DNA from: Paenibacillus silvisoli
GTDB lineage: Bacteria > Bacillota > Bacilli > Paenibacillales > Paenibacillaceae
DNA: 64,000 bases
Reading direction: 5' to 3'
Assembly: GCF_030866765.1 (NCBI RefSeq)
Contig: NZ_CP133017.1
Coordinates: 1,765,001 to 1,829,000 of the forward strand
Part shown: one piece after another, positions 50,828-59,097 of the stretch
Numbering within the stretch: the stretch's first letter is position 1
How the letters are laid out: each line of letters opens with the position of its first letter
Translations under genes and position numbers: made by a program
Notes under the pieces: model-generated
What the model was told of the DNA's origin: nothing
The model's input: the letters and a program-made list of their open reading frames with translations, nothing else
The model's database searches: none

Positions 50828-51712
50828 ATGGAACAGATTATCGAGCGGATCAAAAGCCTCGTGGAAGGTCAGCATCGCAGCAGGTACATGTTTACGCTGG
50901 GCGAGTATGAGCTTCCGCTTTATGTGGATAGCATTGGCATCAATCCCGAGCAGGAGCCGGTCGACCGATCGAAAGGCTATCCTTGCTTTCATTGGCTGCA
51001 AACGGTGGAAGGCGAAGGCGAGTTCGAGCTGAACGGCATCCGGTATTCGCTTCCGCCGGGGAACGGTTCCCTGCTGTTTCCTGGCGTTCCCCATTCTTAC
51101 GCGGCTAAGTCCGGGAAAAAATGGTCGACGATGTATGTCACCTTCGGAGGCGTCCTGGCTTCCTCCATGCTCGCTTCGCTTGGCATCCGGCATACGGAGT
51201 GGCTGAATTGGAACGAAGACGCACCGATTACGTCACAGCTTATCGGCATGGTGGAGCAGACCGGCCAGGATGAAGACCGGACGGGGCTGAACGCTTCGGC
51301 GCAGCTGTACCGGTTTCTTACCATGATAAAGATCTATGGACAGAAGGGCGGGCGTTCGTCCGTCTACCAGTATTTGGAGAAGCTGGACCCGCTGCTTCAC
51401 TGGCTCGATGCCCACTACGGCGATCCGGATATTAGCCTGACCGATATGGCCGAGCAGCTCGAAATCAGCCCTCGCTATTTGAATTCGCTGTTTCGCCAAG
51501 CGTTCGGCATTACGGCATATGCGTATTTAATCCGGCTTCGAATGATTAAATCGAAAGAAATGATGAGTCTCGGCGACAAGCGGTCCATTAAAGAAATCGC
51601 CCAGCTGTCCGGCTACCGCGATCCGAGCCATTTTATAGCCGCCTTCGGCAAGGCAGAAGGCATTACGCCGGAGCAGTTCCGCAAGCTGCATGGACTGACG
51701 ACAGTCCCTTAA
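50828..51712 (+). CDS. AraC family transcriptional regulator, probably for GH42
   Basis: 294 aa from the ATG at 50828. N-terminal cupin domain (FHWLQTVEGEGEFELNGI, LLFPGVPHSYAAKSG) and C-terminal AraC domain (LTDMAEQLEISPRYLNSLFRQA, then IAQLSGYRDPSHFIAAFGKA). The 99-base gap to the divergent GH42 gene must hold both promoters, so local control of the galactosidase is the likely role. Confidence 0.87.
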   Translation: MEQIIERIKSLVEGQHRSRYMFTLGEYELPLYVDSIGINPEQEPVDRSKGYPCFHWLQTVEGEGEFELNGIRYSLPPGNGSLLFPGVPHSYAAKSGKKWSTMYVTFGGVLASSMLASLGIRHTEWLNWNEDAPITSQLIGMVEQTGQDEDRTGLNASAQLYRFLTMIKIYGQKGGRSSVYQYLEKLDPLLHWLDAHYGDPDISLTDMAEQLEISPRYLNSLFRQAFGITAYAYLIRLRMIKSKEMMSLGDKRSIKEIAQLSGYRDPSHFIAAFGKAEGITPEQFRKLHGLTTVP

Positions 51713-51770
51713 CCAGGAAATAATCCAATTGGACCTAACATGAATCGGACGGCGAAACGGAGCGGAAGTG

Positions 51771-52769
51771 ATGACGATGGACATCAAGCAGTGTACGGCA
51801 TGCGGGCTGGATAAGCCCGTAACAGCCTTTACGAAACGGGCGGGAGGCACAGGCAGGCGAGGCGTTTGCCGTTCATGCCTGCGGAAGCGGAAACGGGAGA
51901 TCCGCCTGGAGGAGCATGAATCGTTCGCAGCGGTAGCGGACGAAATTTTGGCGGATGAGCCGGGACAATTTACGGCGGGAGGCGAAGCGAGCCTGCCGGC
52001 GTCAATAGCGGCGGACGAAACCGAAAGCGCTCCCGAGAAGCCGGCCCGCAAACGAAAGCGCCGGCGCAAGAAGCGCGGCAAGTCGGCGGCGAAGCTCGCG
52101 GGGGCGGCAGCCGCGCCAGCGGAAGAGGACGAACAGGCGGCCGAGGAGCCAGTTCAAACTGAACGCGAGCAAGAGCATGAGAGCGCAACGGCTGCAGCAT
52201 CGGGCTCCGCGTCAGATGAAGCAGCCGGGGAGCAAGCGCTTCCGGCAAAACGCAAGCGCAAGCGCGGCCGCCGCAAGCGGAGCAAGACGGCCAAGATCAG
52301 AAGCGTCAAAGCGGACATGATGGCTGCCGAGCATGAAGAGGAAATCCTTCCCGTTCGCCCGCCCGATCGGCATATTTCGCAGATCAAGGGGAAGTTTTCG
52401 TACAAGACGTCGCTCTTGAACGACCGCGGCAAAGGGATGATCCGCCTGCGGGGCCGCCGCGAAACCGGCAAGCGCTGGTCCACCGACATTCCGACCGAGA
52501 TGGCGGTACGGATGGTGGAGGAAGGCGCAGCGGGCATCATTCACCCGGGCTTGATTCACAAGCTGTATACGAAGTCCGATTTCCGCCTGCTCGTGCTGCA
52601 GCGCGACGACTATATTTGCCGGTATTGCGGCAAATTCGGCGATACGATCGACCATGTGATGCCGAAGTCGAAGGGCGGTCTTTCGTCCCCGGCGAATTGC
52701 GTTTGCGCATGCGCGGCATGCAACCTGAAAAAGGCCGATAAATTGGACTTTGTTTTCGATGAATATTAG
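51771..52769 (+). CDS. HNH endonuclease-like protein with basic linker
   Basis: 332 aa. An N-terminal zinc finger (CTACGLDKP ... CRSCLRKRKREIR, near 5-40) is followed by a long Ala/Glu region with two Lys/Arg clusters (KPARKRKRRRKKRG near 87, AKRKRKRGRRKRSK near 160). The C-terminal domain carries CRYCGKFGDTIDHVMPKS and CACAACNLKKADK, an HNH fold with structural zinc Cys pairs. HNH domains cut nucleic acid. The basic linkers suggest nucleic-acid binding. The gene is not beside phage or restriction genes. ATG 51771 is selected by GGAG eight bases upstream. Confidence 0.8.
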   Translation: MTMDIKQCTACGLDKPVTAFTKRAGGTGRRGVCRSCLRKRKREIRLEEHESFAAVADEILADEPGQFTAGGEASLPASIAADETESAPEKPARKRKRRRKKRGKSAAKLAGAAAAPAEEDEQAAEEPVQTEREQEHESATAAASGSASDEAAGEQALPAKRKRKRGRRKRSKTAKIRSVKADMMAAEHEEEILPVRPPDRHISQIKGKFSYKTSLLNDRGKGMIRLRGRRETGKRWSTDIPTEMAVRMVEEGAAGIIHPGLIHKLYTKSDFRLLVLQRDDYICRYCGKFGDTIDHVMPKSKGGLSSPANCVCACAACNLKKADKLDFVFDEY

Positions 52770-52884
52770 TCCATAAATAGTCAATTACCATATTTTATGA
52801 GGTGTATTTGAGATTTCCCCGTGTTAACATGGGTGGCGTCGGAAAGGCCGGCAACACTTTATCCAATTTAAGGGGGGAATTTTC

Positions 52885-53577
52885 ATGAAGATGCAACCAT
52901 TTCGTATAGGTGTCGCTAGCGTGCTTGCAGCCGGTTTGATCGTGGCTGGAAGCGGAGCAGCCCTGCAGAAGGCAGAAGCAGCTACAGTGAACACCTCCGT
53001 TGCGTATAAAGTTACGGCAAGCGATACGATGTACAAAATCGCGGCTAAATACGGCGTCAGCCTCAGCACGCTGATCGCGGCAAACCCATCCATTGCGAAT
53101 CCGAACGTGATTTGGCCGGGCATGACGGTCAAGGTTCCGGTGAGAACGACGACGGGCACAGGTACGGGTTCGACGACGAATACGGGTACAAGCACAAGCT
53201 CGACCGATAAAAGCACGTATGCGACACAAGTCGTAACCTTGGTGAACAAGGCTCGCGCAAATGCCGGATTGGGCGCACTTACACCTGATTCGCTGCTGAA
53301 TAAAGTCGCGATCGATAAGGCGAAGGACATGTACGCGAACAATTATTTTGACCATAACTCGCCAACCTACGGTTCGCCGTTTGATATGATGCGCGCATAC
53401 GGCGTGAAATACTCCTATGCAGGCGAAAATATTGCAAAGGGCCAGCGTACGCCGGCGGAAGTCATGAACGCTTGGATGAACAGCCCGGGCCATAAAGCGA
53501 ACATTTTGAGCAAAAACTTCAAGAAAATCGGCGTTGCGTACTACAACGGCGAATGGGTACAAGAATTTACGTCTTAA
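52885..53577 (+). CDS. Secreted LysM and CAP-domain protein (SafA/YkwD-like)
   Basis: 230 aa. A signal peptide (FRIGVASVLAAGLIVAGSGAA, cleavage near AEAAT) leads to one LysM domain (YKVTASDTMYKIAAKYGVSL, near 42-85), a Thr/Ser/Gly linker and a CAP domain (VNKARANAGLGAL, YFDHNSPTYGSPFDMM, WMNSPGHKANIL). LysM binds peptidoglycan, so the protein sits in the wall or spore coat. Its CAP domain closely resembles that of the protein at 47639. GGGGGGAA precedes the ATG. Confidence 0.9.
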   Translation: MKMQPFRIGVASVLAAGLIVAGSGAALQKAEAATVNTSVAYKVTASDTMYKIAAKYGVSLSTLIAANPSIANPNVIWPGMTVKVPVRTTTGTGTGSTTNTGTSTSSTDKSTYATQVVTLVNKARANAGLGALTPDSLLNKVAIDKAKDMYANNYFDHNSPTYGSPFDMMRAYGVKYSYAGENIAKGQRTPAEVMNAWMNSPGHKANILSKNFKKIGVAYYNGEWVQEFTS

Positions 53578-53607
53578 TCGAGTGATGGATAAACAGCAAA
53601 CAGGAGG

Positions 53608-53634
53608 GCGGCCGCTGAGAACGGCCGCTTTTTT
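53608..53634 (+). terminator. Rho-independent terminator
   Basis: GCGGCCG and CGGCCGC close a short loop and are followed by six T. Confidence 0.8.
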
Positions 53635-53654
53635 GCGTTGCGTTGACGCGTGAC

Positions 53655-53693
53655 TAACCATCGGTTATTCTGTTGGTAGTAACCAATGGTTAC
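53655..53693. promoter_or_regulatory. Paired TetR-type operators
   Basis: TAACCATCGGTTA (53655-53667) and GTAACCAATGGTTAC (53679-53693) are both dyads built on TAACCA/TGGTTA half-sites, centred 25 bases apart. They lie 42 bases upstream of the TetR start, where autoregulation is expected. Confidence 0.7.
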
Positions 53694-53734
53694 CTTCGTA
53701 TATCAATTCCTGGTAGAGGAGTCGCTGCATTCAG

Positions 53735-54370
53735 ATGACGACGAGAAGAAAACAGCTGTCCGAAGCGATGAAAGCATCGATCCGGGACGCCGCGGCCGCG
53801 CTGTTCGCCGAGAAGGGCTACCCGTCCGTAACGATGCGGGATATTGCCAGAGCGGCGGGCTGCTCGCACACGGCGATCTATTTGTATTTCAACAGCAAGG
53901 AGGACCTGCTTCAGCAGATCGCCATCCCTTCGCTGATGCAGCTTGAGCAGCGGCTGCTCGAGAAGCTGGAGAAGCGGGACACCGCGCCTGAAGACAGGCT
54001 GCTTGCGGTGTGCGAGCAATATGTCGTCTTCTGCCTGACGAGCGGCAGCCTGCAAACCGTCTTGTTCATGTCCGGCTCTGTCCGCGTTGACGACCCGGCG
54101 CCGGCGCTTGAAGTCAATGTCATCCGCAACCGGCTGTTCGCGCATATATCCGGCATGCTGCATGAAACGGTTAGCGGTCCGAGGGAATTTGCGTCTACCG
54201 AAGCAGAGGCGGATGCGGTCAATAACGGCAGAGTGCTGTTTTATTATTTGCAGGGCTTCATCAGCACGTACACCGGGCATGTCGAGCCGACCGAGCAGCT
54301 GCTGGAACGGACGCTTCCGGTGCTTCGGCATGGTATTATGACCCTCGTGCGAGGTATGAAGAAATATTAA
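53735..54370 (+). CDS. TetR/AcrR family transcriptional regulator
   Basis: 211 aa. The N-terminal helix-turn-helix region reads IRDAAAALFAEKGYPSVTMR followed by DIARAAGCSHTAIYLYFNSK, the classical TetR pattern. The remaining helical domain would bind a ligand. No exporter or enzyme gene follows directly, so the target may be the gene itself or a distant gene. The dyads at 53655-53693 are probably its operators. Confidence 0.9.
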   Translation: MTTRRKQLSEAMKASIRDAAAALFAEKGYPSVTMRDIARAAGCSHTAIYLYFNSKEDLLQQIAIPSLMQLEQRLLEKLEKRDTAPEDRLLAVCEQYVVFCLTSGSLQTVLFMSGSVRVDDPAPALEVNVIRNRLFAHISGMLHETVSGPREFASTEAEADAVNNGRVLFYYLQGFISTYTGHVEPTEQLLERTLPVLRHGIMTLVRGMKKY

Positions 54371-54450
54371 AACTTTTTAAGAAATGCAGGGTTTGGCCAT
54401 CGTGGGGCGAATTTCCTACGTAGACTTTCTACACCGGAGGGTTTGAGACC

Positions 54451-55581
54451 ATGAGGCGCAAAGCCGTATACTGTAACAGATTGCTTGTTAGCAGTGTGAA
54501 GAGAAGGTTGGGCAAGCCGGTTCAGCCGACGAATGCCGAATCGGATGCCCATAACTACCAACGTCTAATTAAATATTTGCCGGAGCCGATCTTTGTGCAT
54601 GACGGGAACGAAATTTTATTCACCAATCAAGCCGGCTTGAAGCTGTTAAATATAACGGAAGCGGAAATCGCGGAAAATGAGCGCGGTTTTGACTTCCTGC
54701 ATCCTGACTTCAGGGAACGTTCTGTTGCCCGCATTCAAGCCGTTATGCTGACCGACGAGCCGAATGAATTTTTGGAATGCAAGCTGATTGCCAAAGGCGG
54801 CGAAATTATCGACGTCGAGGTGTCCAGCACCAGAATTCGGAATTACCCGGGGCGGGGCACGGTCATCCAAACCGTCTTCCGCGACATCAGGGACCGCAAG
54901 AAGGAAGAAGAAGCGCTCATCCAGTCAGAAAAGCTGTCGGTAGCCGGTCAAATGGCTGCAGGCATCGCCCACGAAATCCGCAACCCGCTCACCTCTCTAA
55001 TTGGCTTCTCCAAATTTCTGAAAACGAAAATCGATCAATACCACGAATACTTTGACATCATGCTGGTCGAGCTGGACCGCATTAACTCGATCGTGCAGGA
55101 ATTTATGGCGCTGGCCAAGCCTCAGGCGAACCAGTTCAAGCAGCATGATTTGGTTAAAATCATCCAAAACGTGCTGACGCTGCTTGAAACGCAGGCTATA
55201 TTGCGTAATGTGGAGATTCGTCTTCACGCGGACGCTGATTCGGCCGAGCTGCTCTGCGACGAGAATCAGCTGAAGCAGGTATTTGTCAACGTGCTGAAAA
55301 ACGCGATCGAAGCGATGCCGAATGCCGGCTTGATTACGATCAATATGAAGCTGCGGCAGTCGGGCGGGTTATGGGTTGAAATCGTCGACGAGGGCGTCGG
55401 CATCCCGCTGGATCAATTGCCGAAGCTCGGCGGGCCGTTCTTTACGACGAAGGACAGCGGCACCGGACTCGGTCTCATGATTTGCTACCGGATTATCGAG
55501 GGGCATCACGGCAAAATGGACATTTCGAGCGTGCCCGGAAAAGGGACGACGGTAACCATTTTTCTTCCGAAAAACGGCTGA
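54451..55581 (+). CDS. Soluble PAS-domain sensor histidine kinase (sporulation-kinase type)
   Basis: 376 aa. A PAS domain (about 38-150; YLPEPIFVHDGNEILFTNQA) precedes a HisKA domain with the phosphoaccepting His in GIAHEIRNPLTSL (near 172). An HATPase_c domain follows: N-box NVLKNAIEA, G1 DEGVGIPL, G2 GTGLGLMI. No membrane segment is seen. The layout resembles KinA/KinE-like orphan kinases that feed the sporulation phosphorelay. No response regulator gene is adjacent. GGAGGG precedes the ATG. Confidence 0.9.
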   Translation: MRRKAVYCNRLLVSSVKRRLGKPVQPTNAESDAHNYQRLIKYLPEPIFVHDGNEILFTNQAGLKLLNITEAEIAENERGFDFLHPDFRERSVARIQAVMLTDEPNEFLECKLIAKGGEIIDVEVSSTRIRNYPGRGTVIQTVFRDIRDRKKEEEALIQSEKLSVAGQMAAGIAHEIRNPLTSLIGFSKFLKTKIDQYHEYFDIMLVELDRINSIVQEFMALAKPQANQFKQHDLVKIIQNVLTLLETQAILRNVEIRLHADADSAELLCDENQLKQVFVNVLKNAIEAMPNAGLITINMKLRQSGGLWVEIVDEGVGIPLDQLPKLGGPFFTTKDSGTGLGLMICYRIIEGHHGKMDISSVPGKGTTVTIFLPKNG

Positions 55582-55654
55582 TTTCTGCCGGCTGAAGGCA
55601 GGTTGGTTGCATTTACCGGTAGGATTGGGCAGCTCGATTATGGTATTCTTTTAC

Positions 55655-55840
55655 GCGAGCCGAAACGAACTATTCGTACGGGGGATCTTTAGGGAGCGGC
55701 AGCAGTGCCCTCCGCCGGCCATGCTCAGCAATGGACGGTTGAACGCGCATCAGGCGCTGGGGTGAATCGCTTTAATAATCAAGCGTAGGGTTGAACTCCT
55801 CAATCCGAATCCGACAACTAACCTCGTAGGCCGCATGCGA
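55655..55840 (+). promoter_or_regulatory. c-di-AMP (ydaO-yuaA) riboswitch
   Basis: Conserved blocks appear in the right order: GAGCCGAAACG, TCGTACGGGGGA, GGGGTGAATC, GTAGGG, and the long 3' block from CCGAATCCGAC to ACTAACCTCGTAGGC. This is the ydaO-yuaA aptamer. A possible extended -10 (TGGTATTCT) lies at 55641-55649. The gene downstream encodes a wall-binding LysM-3D protein, a typical member of this regulon. The 364-base gap is otherwise empty. Confidence 0.92.
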
Positions 55841-55945
55841 TAAGGAAGCTCATTTAGGCTTCAACTTCCTACTTCCTTAATCGCGATGACGGATGACGTC
55901 CGACGTTTGGATTTCACCCGTAAACTAAAGGAGGCAATTTACAGC

Positions 55946-56749
55946 ATGATCAAGACACTATGGAAGAAAAGCGCAGTGATCGCGGCGCTTGGCTTTGCCA
56001 TTGTCGCGAACGCGGGATCGGTAAGCGCGGATGCGGCAACGTACCAAGCGAAGGAAGGCGACACGTTCTGGATGCTGTCCAAGCATTTCGAGGTTTCGCT
56101 GGAGCTCATGCTGAAGGCGAATCCGAATATCGATCCGAACAACATTTACGAAGGGCTCAGCATCGTCATTCCCGCTGAGGCTGCCGTAAAGCAAAGCAAG
56201 ACGGCGAAAGCCGCCGCTAAAGCAGCGACAACCGAGAAGACTGCCTTAAAAGCCGAGAAGACGGAGAAAGCCGCGAAGAAGGCTCAACCGGCGAAGCAAG
56301 CCGCCCAGAAGCCGGCTAAGACACAGAAGAAGGCCGCTCCGAAAGCGGAGAAGGCTTCGGTGAAGTCGATGAAGATGAAGTCCGTGGACCGCAATGACGA
56401 AGTCGTTACGGCAAGCGGCAAGTCCTACGACTATTCGGATGTCGTCCAAGTGAAAGCGAGCGCGTATACGGCACATCCATCCGAGAACGGCTGGGGCGCC
56501 GTCGACTACTACGGCAATCCGCTGAAGCTCGGCACGATCGCGGTTGATCCGAACGTCATCCCGATGGGCAGCAAGGTGTACATCACCGGTTACGACCACG
56601 ATGGCTTGCCGGTCGGCGGCATGATGGCCGTCGCAACCGACCAAGGCAGCGCGATCAAAGGCGACCGCATCGATATTTTCGTGCCGCAGTCGCAGGAACA
56701 AGCCCGTACGTTCGGCTATCAGTACGTAAAGGTCTTTATTCTTGAATAA
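55946..56749 (+). CDS. LysM and 3D-domain cell-wall protein (YocH-like)
   Basis: 267 aa. A signal peptide (KKSAVIAALGFAIVANAGSVSA) precedes one LysM domain (YQAKEGDTFWMLSKHFEVSL, near 32-76). A Lys/Ala-rich linker of about 70 residues (AKAAAKAATTEKTALKAEKT) follows, then a 3D domain with its three Asp (IAVDPNVIPMGSKVYI, VATDQGSAIKGDRIDIF). 3D domains are found in wall lytic or remodelling enzymes. AAAGGAGG lies upstream of the ATG at 55946. It is controlled by the upstream c-di-AMP riboswitch. Confidence 0.93.
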   Translation: MIKTLWKKSAVIAALGFAIVANAGSVSADAATYQAKEGDTFWMLSKHFEVSLELMLKANPNIDPNNIYEGLSIVIPAEAAVKQSKTAKAAAKAATTEKTALKAEKTEKAAKKAQPAKQAAQKPAKTQKKAAPKAEKASVKSMKMKSVDRNDEVVTASGKSYDYSDVVQVKASAYTAHPSENGWGAVDYYGNPLKLGTIAVDPNVIPMGSKVYITGYDHDGLPVGGMMAVATDQGSAIKGDRIDIFVPQSQEQARTFGYQYVKVFILE

Positions 56750-56762
56750 TACAGAAACAAGG

Positions 56763-56794
56763 AACGGCAGCCCGATCGGGGCTGCCGTTTTTTT
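56763..56794 (+). terminator. Rho-independent terminator
   Basis: AACGGCAGCCC and GGGCTGCCGTT around a GATC loop, followed by seven T. Confidence 0.88.
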
Positions 56795-56822
56795 GACTTT
56801 CACAGCGGCTGCCGCGCATACG

Positions 56823-57008
56823 CTAACGGTTGCCACGGACGCTATTTCGACTGAAATGGCCCTTTTTGGAAGGCTAACGGTTGTCAGATCCGTTATTTGG
56901 TAATTGGGGCAGCGAATTGCTCCGAAATGGGCTGATTAAGCACTGTGGCAACCGTTAGATTTCAAAAGGGGCTGTTTTTGAGCAAATAAGCGCTGTGGCA
57001 ACCGTTAG
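56823..57008. repeat. 186-base quasi-palindromic element, head type E
   Basis: It has the same two-direct, two-inverted plan as the three type D elements. Direct units begin at 56823 and 56874 and inverted units end at 56958 and 57008. The head is CTAACGGTTGCCACGG rather than CTAACGAACTCCAG, with the matching change on both arms. The linker CGACTGAAATGGCCCTTTTT is of the shared type. Confidence 0.85.
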
Positions 57009-57044
57009 GATTGTCAGGCGCGGCGTGTAAACAGGCTCTGCCCC

Positions 57045-57953
57045 TTAGCGCGTTCTGCGCCCGCGGGCTTCGGGACGGTTCAGCAGCTCCGGAAGGGTGA
57101 CGATTTGATACCCCTTGCTGTGCAGCAGACGGATCAGCTTCGGAATGGCGGCGATCGTGCCGGACAAATCCTGTCCCTCGCCGCCGCCTGCATGCTGCAA
57201 AATGATCGAGCCCGGCTGGAGCGTTTTTTTGATATTGATCAGAATGCTGTTGCTGTCGAGGCTCTTCCAGTCGACGGAATCGACATCCCAGTTGACGACG
57301 ATATACCCCCAGCTGCGAAGAAGTGCGACTTGCTGCGGCGTAATTTCGCCGTAAGGCGGGCGAATGAATTTCGGGCTGTAGCCTGCCAGCGGACGCAATA
57401 TCCAGTCGGTCTTCCAAACCTGTTGCTCAAAGGCATACTTGGAGATGCGCGAGAAAACCGCATGATCGTACGAATGATTGCCGATGATATGGCCTTCCCG
57501 GCGAATCCGCTGCACCAAGGCCGGATATTTGGCAGCGCGGGAGCCGACGACGAAGAAGGTTGCCTGAACCCGATAGCGGGCAAGCATGTCCAGTACCTTC
57601 GGCGTGTAGCGCGGATCCGGCACATCATCGAAGGTGAGCGCCACTTTGCGGGACTGGCGGGGGCCCCAGGTTACGAACGAGCCGGGAAACCGCTGCTGCA
57701 GCGCGACCCAGGATACCGCTTCCCGTTTGACCTGCTTCTTCTTCTTCCTTCGCTTACGTCCGTTTTGAAAAGATGGCTCGGCACCGCTGTCGCTGCCCTT
57801 AGCGTCGTATGTACTCATCTGCTGCTGACCGGCAGGGTGTTGAATGGCAGAGGAGCTGGCAGCGGTAGTGCCTTCGCCTAATGTGGAGCACGAAATGACC
57901 GTCCAGGCGATCAGCAGCGCGAACATCCGTTTTGGATCAGGCATTTTGATCAT
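57045..57953 (-). CDS. Polysaccharide deacetylase family lipoprotein
   Basis: 302 aa. NodB-type carbohydrate esterase with motif 1 LTFDDVPDP (near 108), motif 2 HSYDHAVFS (near 160, metal His pair), motif 3 RPPYGE (near 197) and a later VNWDVDSVDW. Such enzymes remove N-acetyl groups from peptidoglycan, chitin or similar polymers. The N-terminus has a signal with a possible lipobox VISC (Cys22). A strongly basic stretch RKRRKKKKQVKR precedes the catalytic domain. GGAGGG is six bases before the ATG. Confidence 0.9.
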   Translation of the reverse strand: MIKMPDPKRMFALLIAWTVISCSTLGEGTTAASSSAIQHPAGQQQMSTYDAKGSDSGAEPSFQNGRKRRKKKKQVKREAVSWVALQQRFPGSFVTWGPRQSRKVALTFDDVPDPRYTPKVLDMLARYRVQATFFVVGSRAAKYPALVQRIRREGHIIGNHSYDHAVFSRISKYAFEQQVWKTDWILRPLAGYSPKFIRPPYGEITPQQVALLRSWGYIVVNWDVDSVDWKSLDSNSILINIKKTLQPGSIILQHAGGGEGQDLSGTIAAIPKLIRLLHSKGYQIVTLPELLNRPEARGRRTR

Positions 57954-58120
57954 CTCTATCCCTCCGCCCCCTCTGTCGAATGGATGGCACGCAGCCGTGC
58001 AGTCATCCGGTAGATTACATTTTGCCCCGCCTTTCCTTGATCATGCATGCAAAACCTCTTTACATGGTCCGCCTCAAGCACGTAACATGGAAAGGGAATA
58101 AGTCGTAAAGGAGATAGAAC

Positions 58121-59080
58121 ATGCCAACGATCGATATGCCTCTGAAAGAATTGCAAGCGTATACAGGAATCAATCCGAAGCCTGCCGATTTCGATGCTTA
58201 TTGGGAGCGTGCCTTGAACGAGATGCGTCAGGTCGACGCCGCGATCGAGCTCGTGCCGAGCGCGTTTCAGACGCCGCAGGCGGAATGCTTCGACCTTTAC
58301 TTTACCGGCGTAAAGGGCGCCCGCGTGCATGCCCAATATGTGCGTCCTCGCCATACGGCGGAGCCGCACCCGGCTGTCGTGCAATTCCATGGCTACACCG
58401 GAAATCGAGGCGATTGGACGGAGCGTCTGGCGTACGCATCCCTGGGCTTCTCCGTATTCGCGCTGGATTGCCGCGGACAAGGCGGCAAGTCCGAGGATTC
58501 CGGCAGCGTGAAAGGGAACACCCACCACGGCCATATTATCCGCGGTCTCGACGATGAGCCGGACAAGCTGCTGTTCCGCGACATCTTCCTCGATACGGCG
58601 CAGCTTGCGGGCATCGCGCTGAGCATGCCGGAGGTCGATCCGAATCGCGTATACGCGATGGGCGGCTCGCAGGGCGGCGCGCTGACGATCGCCTGCGCGG
58701 CGCTTGAGCCTCGTATTGCCAAGCTGGCGCCGGTCTTCCCGTTCCTGAGCGACTATCGCCGCGTCTGGGAGATGGACCTGGCTAAGGACGCTTACCATGA
58801 GCTGCGCACGTTCTTCCGTCATTTCGATCCGCAGCATGAGCGCGAAGACGAAATCTTCACGAAGCTGGGTTACATCGATATTCAGCATTTGGCGAACCGC
58901 ATCCAAGGCGAAGTGCTGATGGGCGTCGGCCTGATGGATACGATCTGCCCGCCGTCCACCCAATTCGCGGCCTACAACAAAATCACATCGAAGAAGCGGC
59001 TGGAAATTTTCCCGGATTTCGGCCATGAAGGCTTACCGGGCTTGAACGATAAAGTCATGCAATTTTTGTTGGCGGAATAG
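58121..59080 (+). CDS. Acetyl esterase, CE7 family (acetylxylan esterase / cephalosporin-C deacetylase type)
   Basis: 319 aa, the usual CE7 length. The oxyanion region QFHGYTGNRGDWTE (near 88), RGQGG (near 118), the nucleophile elbow GGSQGGAL (near 185), Asp in GLMDTICPP (near 275) and His in DFGHEGLPG (near 303) form the expected set. It removes acetyl groups from xylo-oligosaccharides or other small substrates and is cytoplasmic. AAAGGAG precedes the ATG. It is 17 bases from the SGNH esterase gene, forming a deacetylation pair. Confidence 0.93.
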   Translation: MPTIDMPLKELQAYTGINPKPADFDAYWERALNEMRQVDAAIELVPSAFQTPQAECFDLYFTGVKGARVHAQYVRPRHTAEPHPAVVQFHGYTGNRGDWTERLAYASLGFSVFALDCRGQGGKSEDSGSVKGNTHHGHIIRGLDDEPDKLLFRDIFLDTAQLAGIALSMPEVDPNRVYAMGGSQGGALTIACAALEPRIAKLAPVFPFLSDYRRVWEMDLAKDAYHELRTFFRHFDPQHEREDEIFTKLGYIDIQHLANRIQGEVLMGVGLMDTICPPSTQFAAYNKITSKKRLEIFPDFGHEGLPGLNDKVMQFLLAE

Positions 59081-59097
59081 AAGAGGAGGCGGAAGCG

